From Lacimicrobium alkaliphilum (GTDB lineage: Bacteria > Pseudomonadota > Gammaproteobacteria > Enterobacterales > Alteromonadaceae): DNA of 64,000 bases. The notes under the pieces are model-generated. The model was given only the letters and a program-made list of their open reading frames with translations. It was not told where the DNA came from and did not search any database. This document shows, piece by piece, positions 18,391-27,810 of the stretch. The number at the start of each line of letters is the position of its first letter. Position 1 is the first letter of the stretch. The stretch spans positions 1-64,000 of the forward strand of contig NZ_NISX01000001.1 of assembly GCF_002591895.1 (NCBI RefSeq), given 5' to 3'. The position numbers were made by a program, and so were the translations under genes.

Positions 18391-19414
18391 ATTGCCAGTG
18401 CAGTATTTTAACGATACGGTTATAGACGATTTCCGATAAGCTCCAGGTGTACCCATCGAAATCAGTTGTATTCACAAACTGAATCACAACCGTGTCAATG
18501 TCCTGGTGGTACTTTGCAATACTCTGATATCCGGGAATCAAACCTGTATGGTCGTAAACGTAAATGGAGGAATAAATTTCCTGTTCCCCTTCTTTAAACA
18601 ATGAGCCATCGTTCAGCGCCCGCAAGAATATGCCCAGATCCTCTGCTGTGGCGATCATTGAGCCATAATCGGCGGTCTTTATATCCTCTTCTATTCCAAC
18701 ATAGTAACCGCCCATCACATCGTCGATATTCACCTCATGGATCGAGCCGTAGGTATTATGTAGTCCGAGCGGGAGCAAAACTTCTTTGCGGATATATTGG
18801 TCTTTGCTGTAACCCAGTACCTTTTCGATAATCTCAGATATGAGTAAATAATTGGTATTGGAGTAGGCATAATCCTCTCCTGGTGCAAAGTCTGCGGGTA
18901 AATCCAGTACCCGTGCAAGGGCTTCTTTGCTGCTTTTGGGCGGATTTGTCCAGAAATTTGGCGTGTCTGTTAAATTGGGAATGCCGCTTCGATGCTGCAG
19001 CATCATGCTTAAGGTTATTTGGTCTGCATGTTCAATTCTTCCCACTAACTCCGGAAAGTAATCAGCGAGGGTCTTTTGCAAAGATAAATGTTCGTCACTT
19101 ACCAGTTTAGCGACAGCAACAGCATCGTATAACTTGCTGATACTGGCAATCTTAAACAAGGCCTGATGGTTTGCAGGGATTTTATTCTAGCGATCATGCC
19201 AGCCAGCCGCATAAAACTCAGGCGGCTCGCCTGCTTTATCTACATAAACAATCATTCCATCAAACCCATGGTTCAGGGCGTCGTCTACCTGCTCCTGAAC
19301 AGTACCTGGCAGTGGTAATATCCAGGCCTTAATCAAAACCCATGGTACGAAAAACATGGAGGCCAGGGTGGCAACAAGCAACACTATTCTGAGTATTCGT
19401 TTGCGCTTTGTCAT
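18389..19414 (-). pseudogene. Serine hydrolase (class C beta-lactamase/DD-peptidase family), interrupted by an in-frame TAG
   Basis: Two pieces in the same frame are separated by one TAG (19187-19189). The first 75 codons encode a membrane anchor (about 9-30) and the start of the catalytic domain, ending GWHDR. The rest carries the family motifs SxxK (SISK), YSN (AYSNTNYLL) and the late HTGLIPGYQS segment, where HTG takes the place of KTG. Joined across the stop, the product would be 341 codons, normal for the family, with no frameshift or gap. The upstream piece alone lacks the nucleophile. The enzyme would have been a membrane-anchored periplasmic hydrolase. A recent nonsense mutation is most likely; a sequencing error is possible. 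Confidence 0.8.
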
Positions 19415-19708
19415 TTTGTTTACCTTGCCGGGCTACTACTGGTTTTTTCTTCAGGCATTTGCGAGCGTTTTGCTGCGGTTTGGCCAACTAACAAATGCAA
19501 TTTTCCAGACAAATCGGACACGCGACTGCCTGAGAATACTGTGGGGTACGAATTACTCGGATTTCCTTTTTGGTAGATAACTTGACTGTCTATCGTGGTT
19601 TTCTCTGTCTCGTTGACTGAGGATTAATACTGTCAGTTTTTCAGGGGCATGGTGAACTGTTTAATGTATCACCATTGATGCAGGATACTGGCCGCGAAGA
19701 ATCAGCTC
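19415..19708. other. Intergenic stretch without a recognised feature
   Basis: About 290 bases between two minus-strand genes. It should contain the promoter of the broken serine hydrolase gene and the 3' end of the membrane-protein transcript. A plus-strand open frame here has no ribosome binding site or recognisable content. No repeat or strong hairpin was seen. Confidence 0.4.
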
Positions 19709-20125
19709 TTACTGCCCCTTGAGCCGACTATTACCCCTCAGCTTGGCGGCAATGCGCGGTGCAAGGGCTGTTGCCGCGAGAACAACAGGCCAGATGTTGC
19801 CACTCTTAAATGTATAGGCTTCGAGTAACTCGGGCCACAATTTGCCCTGCCAGATCCCAAACGAAAACTCAAAAACAAGTGTGAGTGCAAGCCAGCCCAA
19901 TCCAACGACCCAGAGATGGAGGGTACGGCTAATTTGTAGCCAAGGAAGTGACAAGTACGCCACGCCAATGATCAAGGTTGAAAGCAGCAACCCACTCAGC
20001 ACCAGTGCGGCTGGAGTTCCGATCCCCGGTATAAGTAAAGACTCGCGCAGTATTCCATTGGCAACAGCAATAACAAGAATGCTGGCCCAAATCACCAATG
20101 CCTTTAAAGTGACTACCGTAAGCAT
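19709..20125 (-). CDS. Small integral membrane protein, unknown function
   Basis: A 138-residue protein with four predicted helices (about 5-25, 37-58, 68-90, 108-125) and a short basic tail (AAKLRGNSRLKGQ). The NGILRESLLIP motif after helix one and FEFSFGIWQGKLWPELLEAY between helices three and four look conserved, and similar short membrane proteins occur in unrelated bacteria. No enzymatic motif is seen. It is monocistronic. The function is unknown. Confidence 0.65.
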   Translation of the reverse strand: MLTVVTLKALVIWASILVIAVANGILRESLLIPGIGTPAALVLSGLLLSTLIIGVAYLSLPWLQISRTLHLWVVGLGWLALTLVFEFSFGIWQGKLWPELLEAYTFKSGNIWPVVLAATALAPRIAAKLRGNSRLKGQ

Positions 20126-20352
20126 AGATTGTTCCTAAGCACGAGTATCCGATTGCATTCTGTGGGTTTACTATGCCCCAGCCCTGGGAGCAGTGCAATT
20201 TTTGGTGCATAAAAGATCAGGCTTTTCAGTGACTCAGCGTTATTCTGGCTGTCTGCACCGGCACTAAATAAGCCCAAGACTCAGCGCTATTTTGCCAAGC
20301 TGCGCTATTCGCTGTAGGCTGATTGTGTGCTTTTTTTATTAAGGATTACACC

Positions 20353-21690
20353 ATGAATGCTCTGAAAACTGCTCTGCTGGTTCCCTTTTGTTTTTCTGTG
20401 CTTACCCTGCCGGTTAATGCCGATGCGACTGCTGACAACGCACTACGGGATAAGATACAGCAGGACTTACCGCTGTTGATGGAGACCTACAAACATCTGC
20501 ATCAGTATCCCGAACTAAGCGGTGATGAAGAGCAGAGTGCGGCGATGCTGGCAGAAAAGGCCCGTGAGCTGGGCTTTGAGGTGACCGATAACGTGGGTGG
20601 TCATGGTGTGGTGGCGGTGATGAAAAACGGCCTTGGCCCGGTGGTGATGATCCGTGCCGATATGGATGCCTTGCCCGTTGAGGAGAAAACCGGCTTGCCC
20701 TATGCCTCAGAAGTGGTTGCCACCACAGAAGATGGTATCGAAAGCCCGGTAATGCACGCCTGTGGCCATGATACCCATATGGCCGGCTGGCTGGGTACAG
20801 CCCGTACGCTGGTGGATCAGAAAAAGAACTGGTCAGGCACCCTGGTGATGATCCTGCAGCCCTCTGAGGAGCGCGGTCGGGGTGCCAAAGATATGCTTAA
20901 TGATGGTTTGTATGAGCGTTTCCCCAAACCTGATTATGTACTGGCATTTCATAACTCCGCCTCATTGCCTGCCGGTGTGATTGGCTACACCCCGGGTTAT
21001 ACCCTGGCCAATGTGGACAGTGTGGATATTATTGTTAAAGGCGTTGGCGGCCACGGTGCTTACCCCCATGCCACCAAAGATCCTATTGTATTGGGCAGCC
21101 GCATCGTCGGGGCATTACAGACTCTGGTCAGCCGGGAGCTGGATCCCCAGGACCCTGCAGTGGTAACAGTCGGCAGTTTCCAGTCAGGCTCAAAACACAA
21201 TATTATTTCCGATGAAGCCAGGTTATTGCTGACCGTGCGTAGTTATTCCGATGAAACCCGCCAGACCCTGCTCGATGGCATTGCCCGTATCGCCAAAGGG
21301 GAGGCGATTGCTGCAGGAATACCTGAAGAGTTGATGCCAGAGGTGAATATCAAAGATGAATATACGCCCTCTACCTACAACAGCCCGGAGTTTACCCGCA
21401 AAATGGCCGAGCGCTTTACCGCCAGATTCGGCGGTGACAGAGTGGTACAGGCCCCGCCGGTGATGGCAGGTGAAGACTTTGGCCGTTATTATCGCGCTGA
21501 TACCAGCATTAACAGCATGATTATCTGGGTGGGTGGTGTGCCAGCGGATAAATGGCAACAGGCTCAGGAGCAGGGCACCAAGTTGCCTTCATTGCATAGC
21601 CCGTTGTGGGCACCACAGGCAGAAAAAGTGATTGCCACCGCCGCTGAAGCCTTAACTGCAACGGCTATGGATATTATGCAAGGCGAATAA
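20353..21690 (+). CDS. Exported M20 family amidohydrolase/peptidase
   Basis: Zinc-dependent amidohydrolase of the hippurate hydrolase/aminoacylase-like M20D group, 445 residues. It has a signal peptide (about 1-24, cut after VNA), so it acts in the periplasm. Metal and catalytic motifs include RADMDALPVEEKTGLPYAS, MHACGHDTHMA, LQPSEERGRGAKDML and GEDFGRY; the dimerisation domain lies at about 215-325. The upstream ATG at 20323 is rejected because AAGGATTACACC directly precedes the ATG at 20353, which also gives the signal peptide. The substrate is probably an N-acyl amino acid or a peptide-like amide. Confidence 0.9.
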   Translation: MNALKTALLVPFCFSVLTLPVNADATADNALRDKIQQDLPLLMETYKHLHQYPELSGDEEQSAAMLAEKARELGFEVTDNVGGHGVVAVMKNGLGPVVMIRADMDALPVEEKTGLPYASEVVATTEDGIESPVMHACGHDTHMAGWLGTARTLVDQKKNWSGTLVMILQPSEERGRGAKDMLNDGLYERFPKPDYVLAFHNSASLPAGVIGYTPGYTLANVDSVDIIVKGVGGHGAYPHATKDPIVLGSRIVGALQTLVSRELDPQDPAVVTVGSFQSGSKHNIISDEARLLLTVRSYSDETRQTLLDGIARIAKGEAIAAGIPEELMPEVNIKDEYTPSTYNSPEFTRKMAERFTARFGGDRVVQAPPVMAGEDFGRYYRADTSINSMIIWVGGVPADKWQQAQEQGTKLPSLHSPLWAPQAEKVIATAAEALTATAMDIMQGE

Positions 21691-21767
21691 GTTTGTTATG
21701 GGCCATGATCTAAAGCCAGGTTGTGGCGTAAAATCATAATAACGCTAATCCCCGGTAAAGGCGCTTT

Positions 21768-22820
21768 ATGCTGAGATTAATCTTCCCTGTGCTCCTGTTC
21801 AGCTTATTGCTGGTCGGCTGTACCGTTCAGCCTGAAGGCCGTGTCAGTGAAGTGGTGGCCAGGGCTGGGGAGGTTTATCAGAACCCGCATATAGAAGATC
21901 CGGAAAAAACCGTTTTTGCCTTTGCCTGGACCAAGTACTTTGGTGATGTGCCCTTTGCCGATCAGCAAAGTGAGGCACACCGCATAGTAATAGCCGATAC
22001 CCTTGAGGACCTGACTCAGGCTCCTGAGAAACCCAGAGTCACCTGGCTGGGTCATTCCACCTTTTTAATCAGTTACAAAGGCATCAACCTGCTGACCGAT
22101 CCGATCTTTTCTGAGCGGGCTTCACCACTGAGCTTCGCCGGGCCGAAACGTCTTGCGCCTATGCCTTACAGGCTGGAAGATCTACCTGATATTCATCATG
22201 TGCTGATTTCCCATAATCATTATGATCATCTGGATGAATATACGGTAACGGCCTTACCGGATACGGTGCAGTATCATGTTCCGCTGGGCGTCGATAACTG
22301 GTTTAAGCAACTGGATAAGCGCAATTATCAGACTCACAGTTATGACTGGTGGCAACAGCGTGAGACAGGCGAGCTGCGTATTACCGCAACCCCTTCGCAG
22401 CACTGGTCCGCCCGTAGCCTGTTTGATCGCCGCCATACATTATGGGCAAGCTGGGTGGTGGAAATTGACGGCTTTAAATTCTGGTTTGGCGGCGATACCG
22501 GCTATAACGCGGTGGATTTTAAGCAAATCGGTGAACAGTATGGCCCCTTTGATCTGGCGCTGATCCCCATCGGTGCCTATTCGCCGAGGGATTTTATGCG
22601 TGAGTACCATGTGAATCCGGAAGAAGCGGTGAAGGTGCATCAGGAATTAGGCAGCCGCAAGAGTATCGGTATGCACTGGTCTACTTTTCAGCTTAGTGCC
22701 GAGCCCTTATTTGAACCGGCCCGGCGACTGCAACAAGCCGCCGCTGAGGCAGGGCTCAGCGACGACTTTATTACTCTTCAAATTGGACAGAGCCTTCATC
22801 TGGCAAAGCCACAACCCTGA
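21768..22820 (+). CDS. MBL-fold metallo-hydrolase lipoprotein (NAPE-PLD/UlaG-like)
   Basis: A 350-residue metallo-beta-lactamase-fold protein with a lipobox (LLLVGC, Cys18), so probably an envelope lipoprotein. It shows VTWLGHSTFLISYKG, the metal motif SHNHYDHLD, HWSARSLFDRRHTLWASW, FGGDTGY and GMHWSTF, as in the COG2220 group that includes N-acyl-phosphatidylethanolamine phospholipase D. A phosphodiesterase acting on phospholipids is plausible but unproven. It follows the M20 gene by 77 bases and ends four bases from the convergent receptor gene. Confidence 0.85.
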   Translation: MLRLIFPVLLFSLLLVGCTVQPEGRVSEVVARAGEVYQNPHIEDPEKTVFAFAWTKYFGDVPFADQQSEAHRIVIADTLEDLTQAPEKPRVTWLGHSTFLISYKGINLLTDPIFSERASPLSFAGPKRLAPMPYRLEDLPDIHHVLISHNHYDHLDEYTVTALPDTVQYHVPLGVDNWFKQLDKRNYQTHSYDWWQQRETGELRITATPSQHWSARSLFDRRHTLWASWVVEIDGFKFWFGGDTGYNAVDFKQIGEQYGPFDLALIPIGAYSPRDFMREYHVNPEEAVKVHQELGSRKSIGMHWSTFQLSAEPLFEPARRLQQAAAEAGLSDDFITLQIGQSLHLAKPQP

Positions 22821-22824
22821 GTAT

Positions 22825-24888
22825 TCAGAAACGGTAATCCAGTTTCGCCCAGGCAGTGCGCCCCGGCTCACTGATGCGATCATCGGCGACAAAGCCGGGA
22901 ACAGATGCCGCCGTTTTGCTCAGGTACTCCTGATAGGTTTTATCCAGCAAATTGTCGATGCCGAGACTCAGTAACCATTTGTCTGAAGGGCGATACAGCG
23001 CATTAACAGACAACACCCCAAAGCCAGCGGAAGCGGAACTGTCCAGTCCTGCTATGGTACCCTGACCGGCGGCAAAACGGGACTGCTGATCAACTAATCG
23101 CCACAAGCCTGACAGATGCCAGTTTTGTAGCTGATAAGCGGCGCTGATCCGAAACTCCAGCGGCGGTTGTTGGGCCAGTGGCAGATTATCACTGTCATTG
23201 GTGCCGCGGCTCACAGCCAGTGAGGTTTCCAGGGTGAGCTTCTCTGTCAGGCTCAGCTCTGCCGATACCTCGCCGCCCCAGGTGTGGGCATCAATGTTTC
23301 TGACCTGCTCCGGTAGCATGGCCTGTTGTTTTTCCAGCAGAATAAAATCTGTTACATCCGACAGGTAGGCAGACACCGATACCCGGGTAAAATCAGTTTG
23401 ATAGAGCCAGCCTATATCCAGCTGATGGGTTACTTCCGGTGACGTAAAAAAGGCTGACGGACTGTCTTCGCCACTTCTGGCGTTACCCAGTAATTCCCAG
23501 TAATCCGGAAAACGGGCGGCGCGGCCTGCACCCAGATACCAGGTATGTTGATTGTGAGTCTGTTCAATACGCACAAAGCCGCTTGTCAGGGTATCCTGGC
23601 GACGTTCACCAAAGCTGGGGTTGTCGATGCTTAGCTGCTGATTTTTACGCAGCATTGTGCGTTGATCCTGAGCTTCCCAGCGATCTGCCCGCAAGCCGCC
23701 AAACAGACTCAGATTGGCTAAAATCGCGTAGTCTATCTCGGCGTATATACCCCACTGATCGAAGCGGCCATCTTCGACTCTGAGCATATCCTGCCAGGGC
23801 ATCATTAACTGGTTCATGCTCATACGGTTTCGATGCACGTTCTGGCTGTTATCCAGCCCCAGGCGTACCTGCCAGTTTATCGCCGGTTCCAGATCGAGCT
23901 GGATTTTACCACCTCGTGTATAGCGATCCGGATTCATGGCCGCCGGAAACGGCATCATGGCATTTGGGGTAAAGTTTCTGAGGCTGAAATTGTCCATCAA
24001 ATGGTCAATATGATTGAAGTATAACTGCCCCTCAATGCGGGATAGCCAGTCATTTAAGTCATCCTGTCTGGCTTTGATACTGATATGGCGGCGATCAAAC
24101 ATGCTGCCGTCCATGGCCCGATCTGCATAGGCACTTTCGCCGTCACTCCGGCCCAGGCTCAGCATTAACAGCGTGTCGGGCCCCGGTGTCCAGGCCAGTT
24201 CAGCGGCAGCGCTCCAGCGGTCATATGCGCTGTTGACAGGGTTGCCGTTGCCATCCTGATAATTACTGGCGCTGGCGTTACTGAGGCTCATACGCAGGTA
24301 ACCGTTCTGATTGCCGGAGGTGAGGTCGGCATTGAGTTCTTTGCGGTTAAATTCCGCCAGAGTCATGCTGATATCACCCTGAACTCCGGCTTCTGAAAGC
24401 TGATATTGGTCTTTTTCAAATAAAACCGTGGCATTGGCCGGCAGATTGAGCACGGATTGCGGGCCTTTGATCACCCGGATACGATCAAAGCTCTGTGGCG
24501 AGATATAGGCCGTAGGCGGGTCCATCCGACTGCTACATCCACCAAGCAGCATATTGCCGTCGGTAATGATGTTCAGACGCGAGGCGGCCATGCCCCTGAA
24601 TACAGGGTCGCCACTGGCCCCGCCCTTGCGAACGATACTGAATCCGGCGATGGTTTTCAGATAGTCGGCGCCATCATGGGCGGGCAGCGGTTGGCGGGGT
24701 TTCTTAGGATCCGTCACAATCTGATTAGGTGACGCCATCACTTCCCCCATAACCAGTACTTTTTCAATTTGTTGCAAAGGGGAGCCTGGCTGCTGTTGTT
24801 GTGCCGATGCGCCCGGGCTCAGGGCCATAGCAGATAACACCACACACAGAGCAGGTGAGCGGCAAGGTAAAACCGTGTTTTTATTCAT
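22825..24888 (-). CDS. TonB-dependent copper receptor (OprC/NosA-like)
   Basis: Outer-membrane receptor of 687 residues. It has a signal peptide (about 1-29), a plug domain (about 60-190) and a 22-strand barrel ending in the terminal aromatic YRF. The plug contains GADYLKTIAGFSIVRKGGASGDPVFRGMAASRLNI and the cysteine/methionine-bearing GGCSSRMDPPTAYIS, typical of the copper receptor family (TIGR01778). The barrel is methionine-rich in places (NRMSMNQLMMPWQDML), which fits Cu binding. A DUF2946-like gene lies upstream on the same strand, as is common for this family. It probably takes up copper or a Cu complex. Confidence 0.9.
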   Translation of the reverse strand: MNKNTVLPCRSPALCVVLSAMALSPGASAQQQQPGSPLQQIEKVLVMGEVMASPNQIVTDPKKPRQPLPAHDGADYLKTIAGFSIVRKGGASGDPVFRGMAASRLNIITDGNMLLGGCSSRMDPPTAYISPQSFDRIRVIKGPQSVLNLPANATVLFEKDQYQLSEAGVQGDISMTLAEFNRKELNADLTSGNQNGYLRMSLSNASASNYQDGNGNPVNSAYDRWSAAAELAWTPGPDTLLMLSLGRSDGESAYADRAMDGSMFDRRHISIKARQDDLNDWLSRIEGQLYFNHIDHLMDNFSLRNFTPNAMMPFPAAMNPDRYTRGGKIQLDLEPAINWQVRLGLDNSQNVHRNRMSMNQLMMPWQDMLRVEDGRFDQWGIYAEIDYAILANLSLFGGLRADRWEAQDQRTMLRKNQQLSIDNPSFGERRQDTLTSGFVRIEQTHNQHTWYLGAGRAARFPDYWELLGNARSGEDSPSAFFTSPEVTHQLDIGWLYQTDFTRVSVSAYLSDVTDFILLEKQQAMLPEQVRNIDAHTWGGEVSAELSLTEKLTLETSLAVSRGTNDSDNLPLAQQPPLEFRISAAYQLQNWHLSGLWRLVDQQSRFAAGQGTIAGLDSSASAGFGVLSVNALYRPSDKWLLSLGIDNLLDKTYQEYLSKTAASVPGFVADDRISEPGRTAWAKLDYRF

Positions 24889-24969
24889 TGTAATAACTTC
24901 AGGCTGGCCGGATTAAAGACTAACCCGGCTGGTTAAACTCGGGCCTGATGCAGCAGTGTGATCAGGCCA

Positions 24970-25398
24970 TTATTGGAAAAGCCTGAATATAAAAGGCGGT
25001 GCGCGGGACAGCGCTTTGTTGTATCTGTCATTTAGGGGGGCACTGGAAAAGAGACTGAATGCCGCAAGCGTTATTTTCTGCGAAGGGATGAGCGCAGCGT
25101 TGCCGGCCATAATGGTGCTGTTGTCGAGCAACAATCCGGCGCTACATTTTACCTGTTGCAGGGGCTCAGGGAGTTGTTCCGGCGGGTCGACAAAAACAAA
25201 CTGGCCCCGGCTCAGAGATGCGGCCATATCCACCCATTTCATATCCCGCCCGGTACAAATCAGTACCTTGTCGTCGCCGGCATACGTCTGAGCGGCTGAA
25301 AGGGTGCGGGATGCCGATAGCGGCGCTACTGTCAGGTTAAACAGCAGTAACAACAGCGCCAGTAACGCAATAGGCTGATTCTTAAAGCCTGAAGGCAA
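24970..25398 (-). CDS. DUF2946-like secreted protein, copper-associated
   Basis: A 142-residue protein with an N-terminal hydrophobic export signal (about 8-28). The segment VLICTGRDMKWVDM matches the ICT...KWV pattern of DUF2946-type proteins that sit next to copper receptors. KCSAGLLLDNS supplies a second cysteine. The tail (LSRAPPFIF) also fits that family. It lies 81 bases upstream of the copper receptor gene on the same strand and is probably co-transcribed. The function is unknown; a periplasmic copper role is inferred from context. Confidence 0.6.
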   Translation of the reverse strand: MPSGFKNQPIALLALLLLLFNLTVAPLSASRTLSAAQTYAGDDKVLICTGRDMKWVDMAASLSRGQFVFVDPPEQLPEPLQQVKCSAGLLLDNSTIMAGNAALIPSQKITLAAFSLFSSAPLNDRYNKALSRAPPFIFRLFQ

Positions 25399-25560
25399 AA
25401 TCTTATCCGTAGATTGAACTTCGTTTTATTCTAAAGTAAGCCGGTTCGATAATTCAATCATTTACAGGGTGAAATGTCAGACATTGCGTTCAGAAACACT
25501 CATCTAACGGTATAAATTGCGTTCACCGGGAATATCGCTCAGATACTCAACAAATTCCAT

Positions 25561-25659
25561 TTATTTGAAATACATGGTCTGATTGACAAGACGGCAGTAG
25601 TTTTTCCAGAAGTGGCCGAGTCGGCTGGCACGTTCAGGGCGGGTTATTTGGGTTTGCAT
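25561..25659 (-). CDS. 32-codon small ORF under a SoxR-box promoter
   Basis: This short frame encodes a basic, aromatic 32-residue peptide starting MQTQITRPERASRLG and ending VNQTMYFK, with one Cys and one Trp. It has no recognised relatives. The case for translation is unusual for its size. A strong AGGAG lies within the leader at ideal spacing, and a divergent promoter with a 19-bp spacer and a near-consensus SoxR box lies just upstream, giving a leader of about 22 bases. The stop TAA is followed at once by ATG and a further 18 codons in frame (25504-25560), so a second mini-ORF or a lost longer gene is possible. Confidence 0.55.
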   Translation of the reverse strand: MQTQITRPERASRLGHFWKNYCRLVNQTMYFK

Positions 25660-25688
25660 CGTTTTCTCCTTTTGTTAAGTCCGGGGTT

Positions 25689-25719
25689 ATGCTAGAACCT
25701 CAAGTTAAGTTAAGGTAAA
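25689..25719 (-). promoter_or_regulatory. SoxR box within a divergent promoter
   Basis: The 18-mer CCTCAAGTTAAGTTAAGG (25698-25715, plus strand) differs at only two positions from the Escherichia soxS operator CCTCAAGTTAACTTGAGG. On the minus strand it lies between TTTACC (25714-25719, -35) and TAGCAT (25689-25694, -10), with a 19-bp spacer. This is the overlong spacing typical of MerR-family-activated promoters. It reads towards the 32-codon ORF. The box lies 23 bases before the soxR start, so it may also control soxR itself. Confidence 0.8.
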
Positions 25720-25738
25720 GGCTTTTTAAGGAGAAAAT

Positions 25739-26179
25739 ATGCAAGCTCAGGATCTCAGTGTCGGGCAGGTGGCAAAGCGCTGTGGTGTCAGGGTATCGGC
25801 GTTGCACTTTTATGAAAGCAAAGGATTGATCTACTCCAGTCGCAACAGTGGTAATCAACGCCGCTATAGTGCAGATGTACTGAGAAGAGTGGCGGTGATC
25901 AAGGCAGCGCAGAAAATGGGGATTAGCCTGGCAGAAATTGAGCAGGCCTTTTCAGCGTTGCCAAAACACCGAGCCCCGGATAAAAAGGACTGGCAGGCGT
26001 TATCCTCTGGCTGGCATAGGCAATTGAGTAACAGAATAGATTATTTGCAGCGCTTGCGGGATTTACTGACCGGCTGCATAGGTTGTGGCTGCCTGTCGAT
26101 GGGCAAGTGCCCGGTCTATAATCCTGATGATAAACTGGCCCGGCAGGGGCCCGGGCCGGTGATCTTAGACAACAAATAG
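25739..26179 (+). CDS. soxR: Redox-sensitive transcriptional activator SoxR
   Basis: MerR-family regulator of 146 residues. The winged-helix DNA-binding part (LSVGQVAKRCGVRVSALHFYESKGLI) is followed by a dimerisation helix and the diagnostic [2Fe-2S] motif CIGCGCLSMGKC (four Cys spaced C-x2-C-x-C-x5-C). It is oxidised by redox-cycling compounds and then activates promoters with a 19-bp spacer. AAGGAG precedes the ATG. The divergent partner is not soxS but a 32-codon ORF. The stop abuts the convergent rimO stop with no gap. Confidence 0.95.
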   Translation: MQAQDLSVGQVAKRCGVRVSALHFYESKGLIYSSRNSGNQRRYSADVLRRVAVIKAAQKMGISLAEIEQAFSALPKHRAPDKKDWQALSSGWHRQLSNRIDYLQRLRDLLTGCIGCGCLSMGKCPVYNPDDKLARQGPGPVILDNK

Positions 26180-27601
26180 TTAAGCGCTTGTTACCCGGCT
26201 GCCCCATAGATCATATTCATCGGCATGCTCTATGGTGACCCTGACCAGATCACCGGGTTTGAGTTCAGTGTCACCGTTTAAGTACACCATGCCGTCAATT
26301 TCCGGGGCATCGGCATAGCTGCGACCGATGGCACCTTCTTCGTCCACTTCATCAATCAATACATCCATCTGCTGGCCGATGCGCTTTTGCAGTTTGGCGG
26401 TGCTGATAGCCTGCTGCTTAAGCATAAAGCGTTCATAGCGCTCTTCTTTAACCGATTCCGGCACGGCGTCGGGCAGTTCATTGGCTTTAGCCCCATCCAC
26501 ATCTGAGTACTTAAAGCAGCCCACCCGGTCAAGCTGCGCGGCATCGAGAAAATCCAGCAACATCTGAAAGTCTTCTTCGGTCTCACCGGGGAAGCCAACA
26601 ATAAAGGTGGAGCGGATCACCAGCTCAGGGCAGATCTCACGCCATTTGAGGATACGGTCAAGGGTACGCTCGGCGGCGGCCGGGCGTTTCATCAGCTTAA
26701 GGATTCTGGGGCTGGCATGCTGCAGCGGAATATCCAGGTAGGGCAGTATCTTGCCCGCAGCCATCAGCGGAATCACTTTATCTACCGAAGGGTAGGGGTA
26801 TACATAATGCAGTCTGACCCAGATTCCCATTTCGCCGAGTTTCTCACACAGCTCTGTCATGCCGGTTTTAACCGGCATACCGTTCCAGAAACCGGTGCGG
26901 TTTTTTACATCTACCCCATAGGCACTGGTGTCCTGAGAAATTACCAGTAATTCTCTGACCCCGGCGGCTTTAAGGCGCTGTGCTTCATCGAGCACGTCGC
27001 CAACAGGGCGGCTGACCAAATCGCCACGCATTGAGGGAATAATGCAGAAGGTACAGCGATGGTTGCAGCCCTCGGAAATTTTCAGATAAGCAAAGTGCCG
27101 CGGCGTGAGTTTAACACCATGGTCAGGCACCAGGTGCTCAAAGGGATTATGTTCAGGCTTGGGCAGGTAGTCATGTACCTGTTCTACCACGGTTTCATAA
27201 GCGTGCGGCCCGGTAATGGCCAGTACATTAGGGTGCACTTCACGAATTTCGTCTTCTTTTACGCCCAGGCAGCCGGTCACAATGACCTTGCCGTTTTCGT
27301 TAAGGGCTTCGCCTATGGTATCCAGTGACTCCTGCACCGCAGAATCAATAAAGCCACAGGTATTCACGATCACCAGGTCAGCATCGTTGTAGGTATTCAC
27401 CACATCATAACCCTCGGTGCGCAGCTGAGTGAGAATGCGCTCCGAATCCACCAGATTTTTCGGGCAGCCCAGCGAGATAAAACCGATGCGATTACCGCCG
27501 CTGATCTCGACTTCCTGTCCCTGTTTGGCTTGTTCAGACAAGACTTTTTTCGGGGTATCCAGTGTCGTTGTCTGGTTCGGGGGATAGGTCTCTACGGTCA
27601 T
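26180..27601 (-). CDS. rimO: Ribosomal protein uS12 (S12) methylthiotransferase RimO
   Basis: Radical-SAM enzyme that adds a methylthio group to an Asp of ribosomal protein S12. The 473 residues have the N-terminal UPF0004 domain ([18 protein letters not shown] with its first cluster Cys, [18 protein letters not shown]), the radical-SAM triad CNHRCTFC, and a C-terminal TRAM domain (about 400-470). There is an N-terminal extension of roughly 30 residues compared with Escherichia RimO. Closer ATG codons are lacking, so the extension may be real. It stands alone and is convergent with soxR. Confidence 0.96.
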   Translation of the reverse strand: MTVETYPPNQTTTLDTPKKVLSEQAKQGQEVEISGGNRIGFISLGCPKNLVDSERILTQLRTEGYDVVNTYNDADLVIVNTCGFIDSAVQESLDTIGEALNENGKVIVTGCLGVKEDEIREVHPNVLAITGPHAYETVVEQVHDYLPKPEHNPFEHLVPDHGVKLTPRHFAYLKISEGCNHRCTFCIIPSMRGDLVSRPVGDVLDEAQRLKAAGVRELLVISQDTSAYGVDVKNRTGFWNGMPVKTGMTELCEKLGEMGIWVRLHYVYPYPSVDKVIPLMAAGKILPYLDIPLQHASPRILKLMKRPAAAERTLDRILKWREICPELVIRSTFIVGFPGETEEDFQMLLDFLDAAQLDRVGCFKYSDVDGAKANELPDAVPESVKEERYERFMLKQQAISTAKLQKRIGQQMDVLIDEVDEEGAIGRSYADAPEIDGMVYLNGDTELKPGDLVRVTIEHADEYDLWGSRVTSA

Positions 27602-27810
27602 ATTGTCTCGCTGGCTTAAAGGCTATGGTTACAGCCCGCTAAACGGGCCGGGAAAAGTCGGCGGATTATACATGAAGGGAAAAGCAATGGCATCCGTATC
27701 GCTTAAAAAACACCCAGCGAAACCGTTAGTGTGTAATACCCGTACAATGTATAAAATGTCGATAGTCCATGTGCTGTTTTCAGTAGCGTTATCTGCGATA
27801 TAAATAAGTC

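Noticed and set aside
19187-19189. TAG as a recoded amino acid (pyrrolysine or suppression) in the serine hydrolase
   Set aside because: No downstream structure or known machinery in view, and the enzyme family does not use recoding; nonsense mutation or error is simpler.
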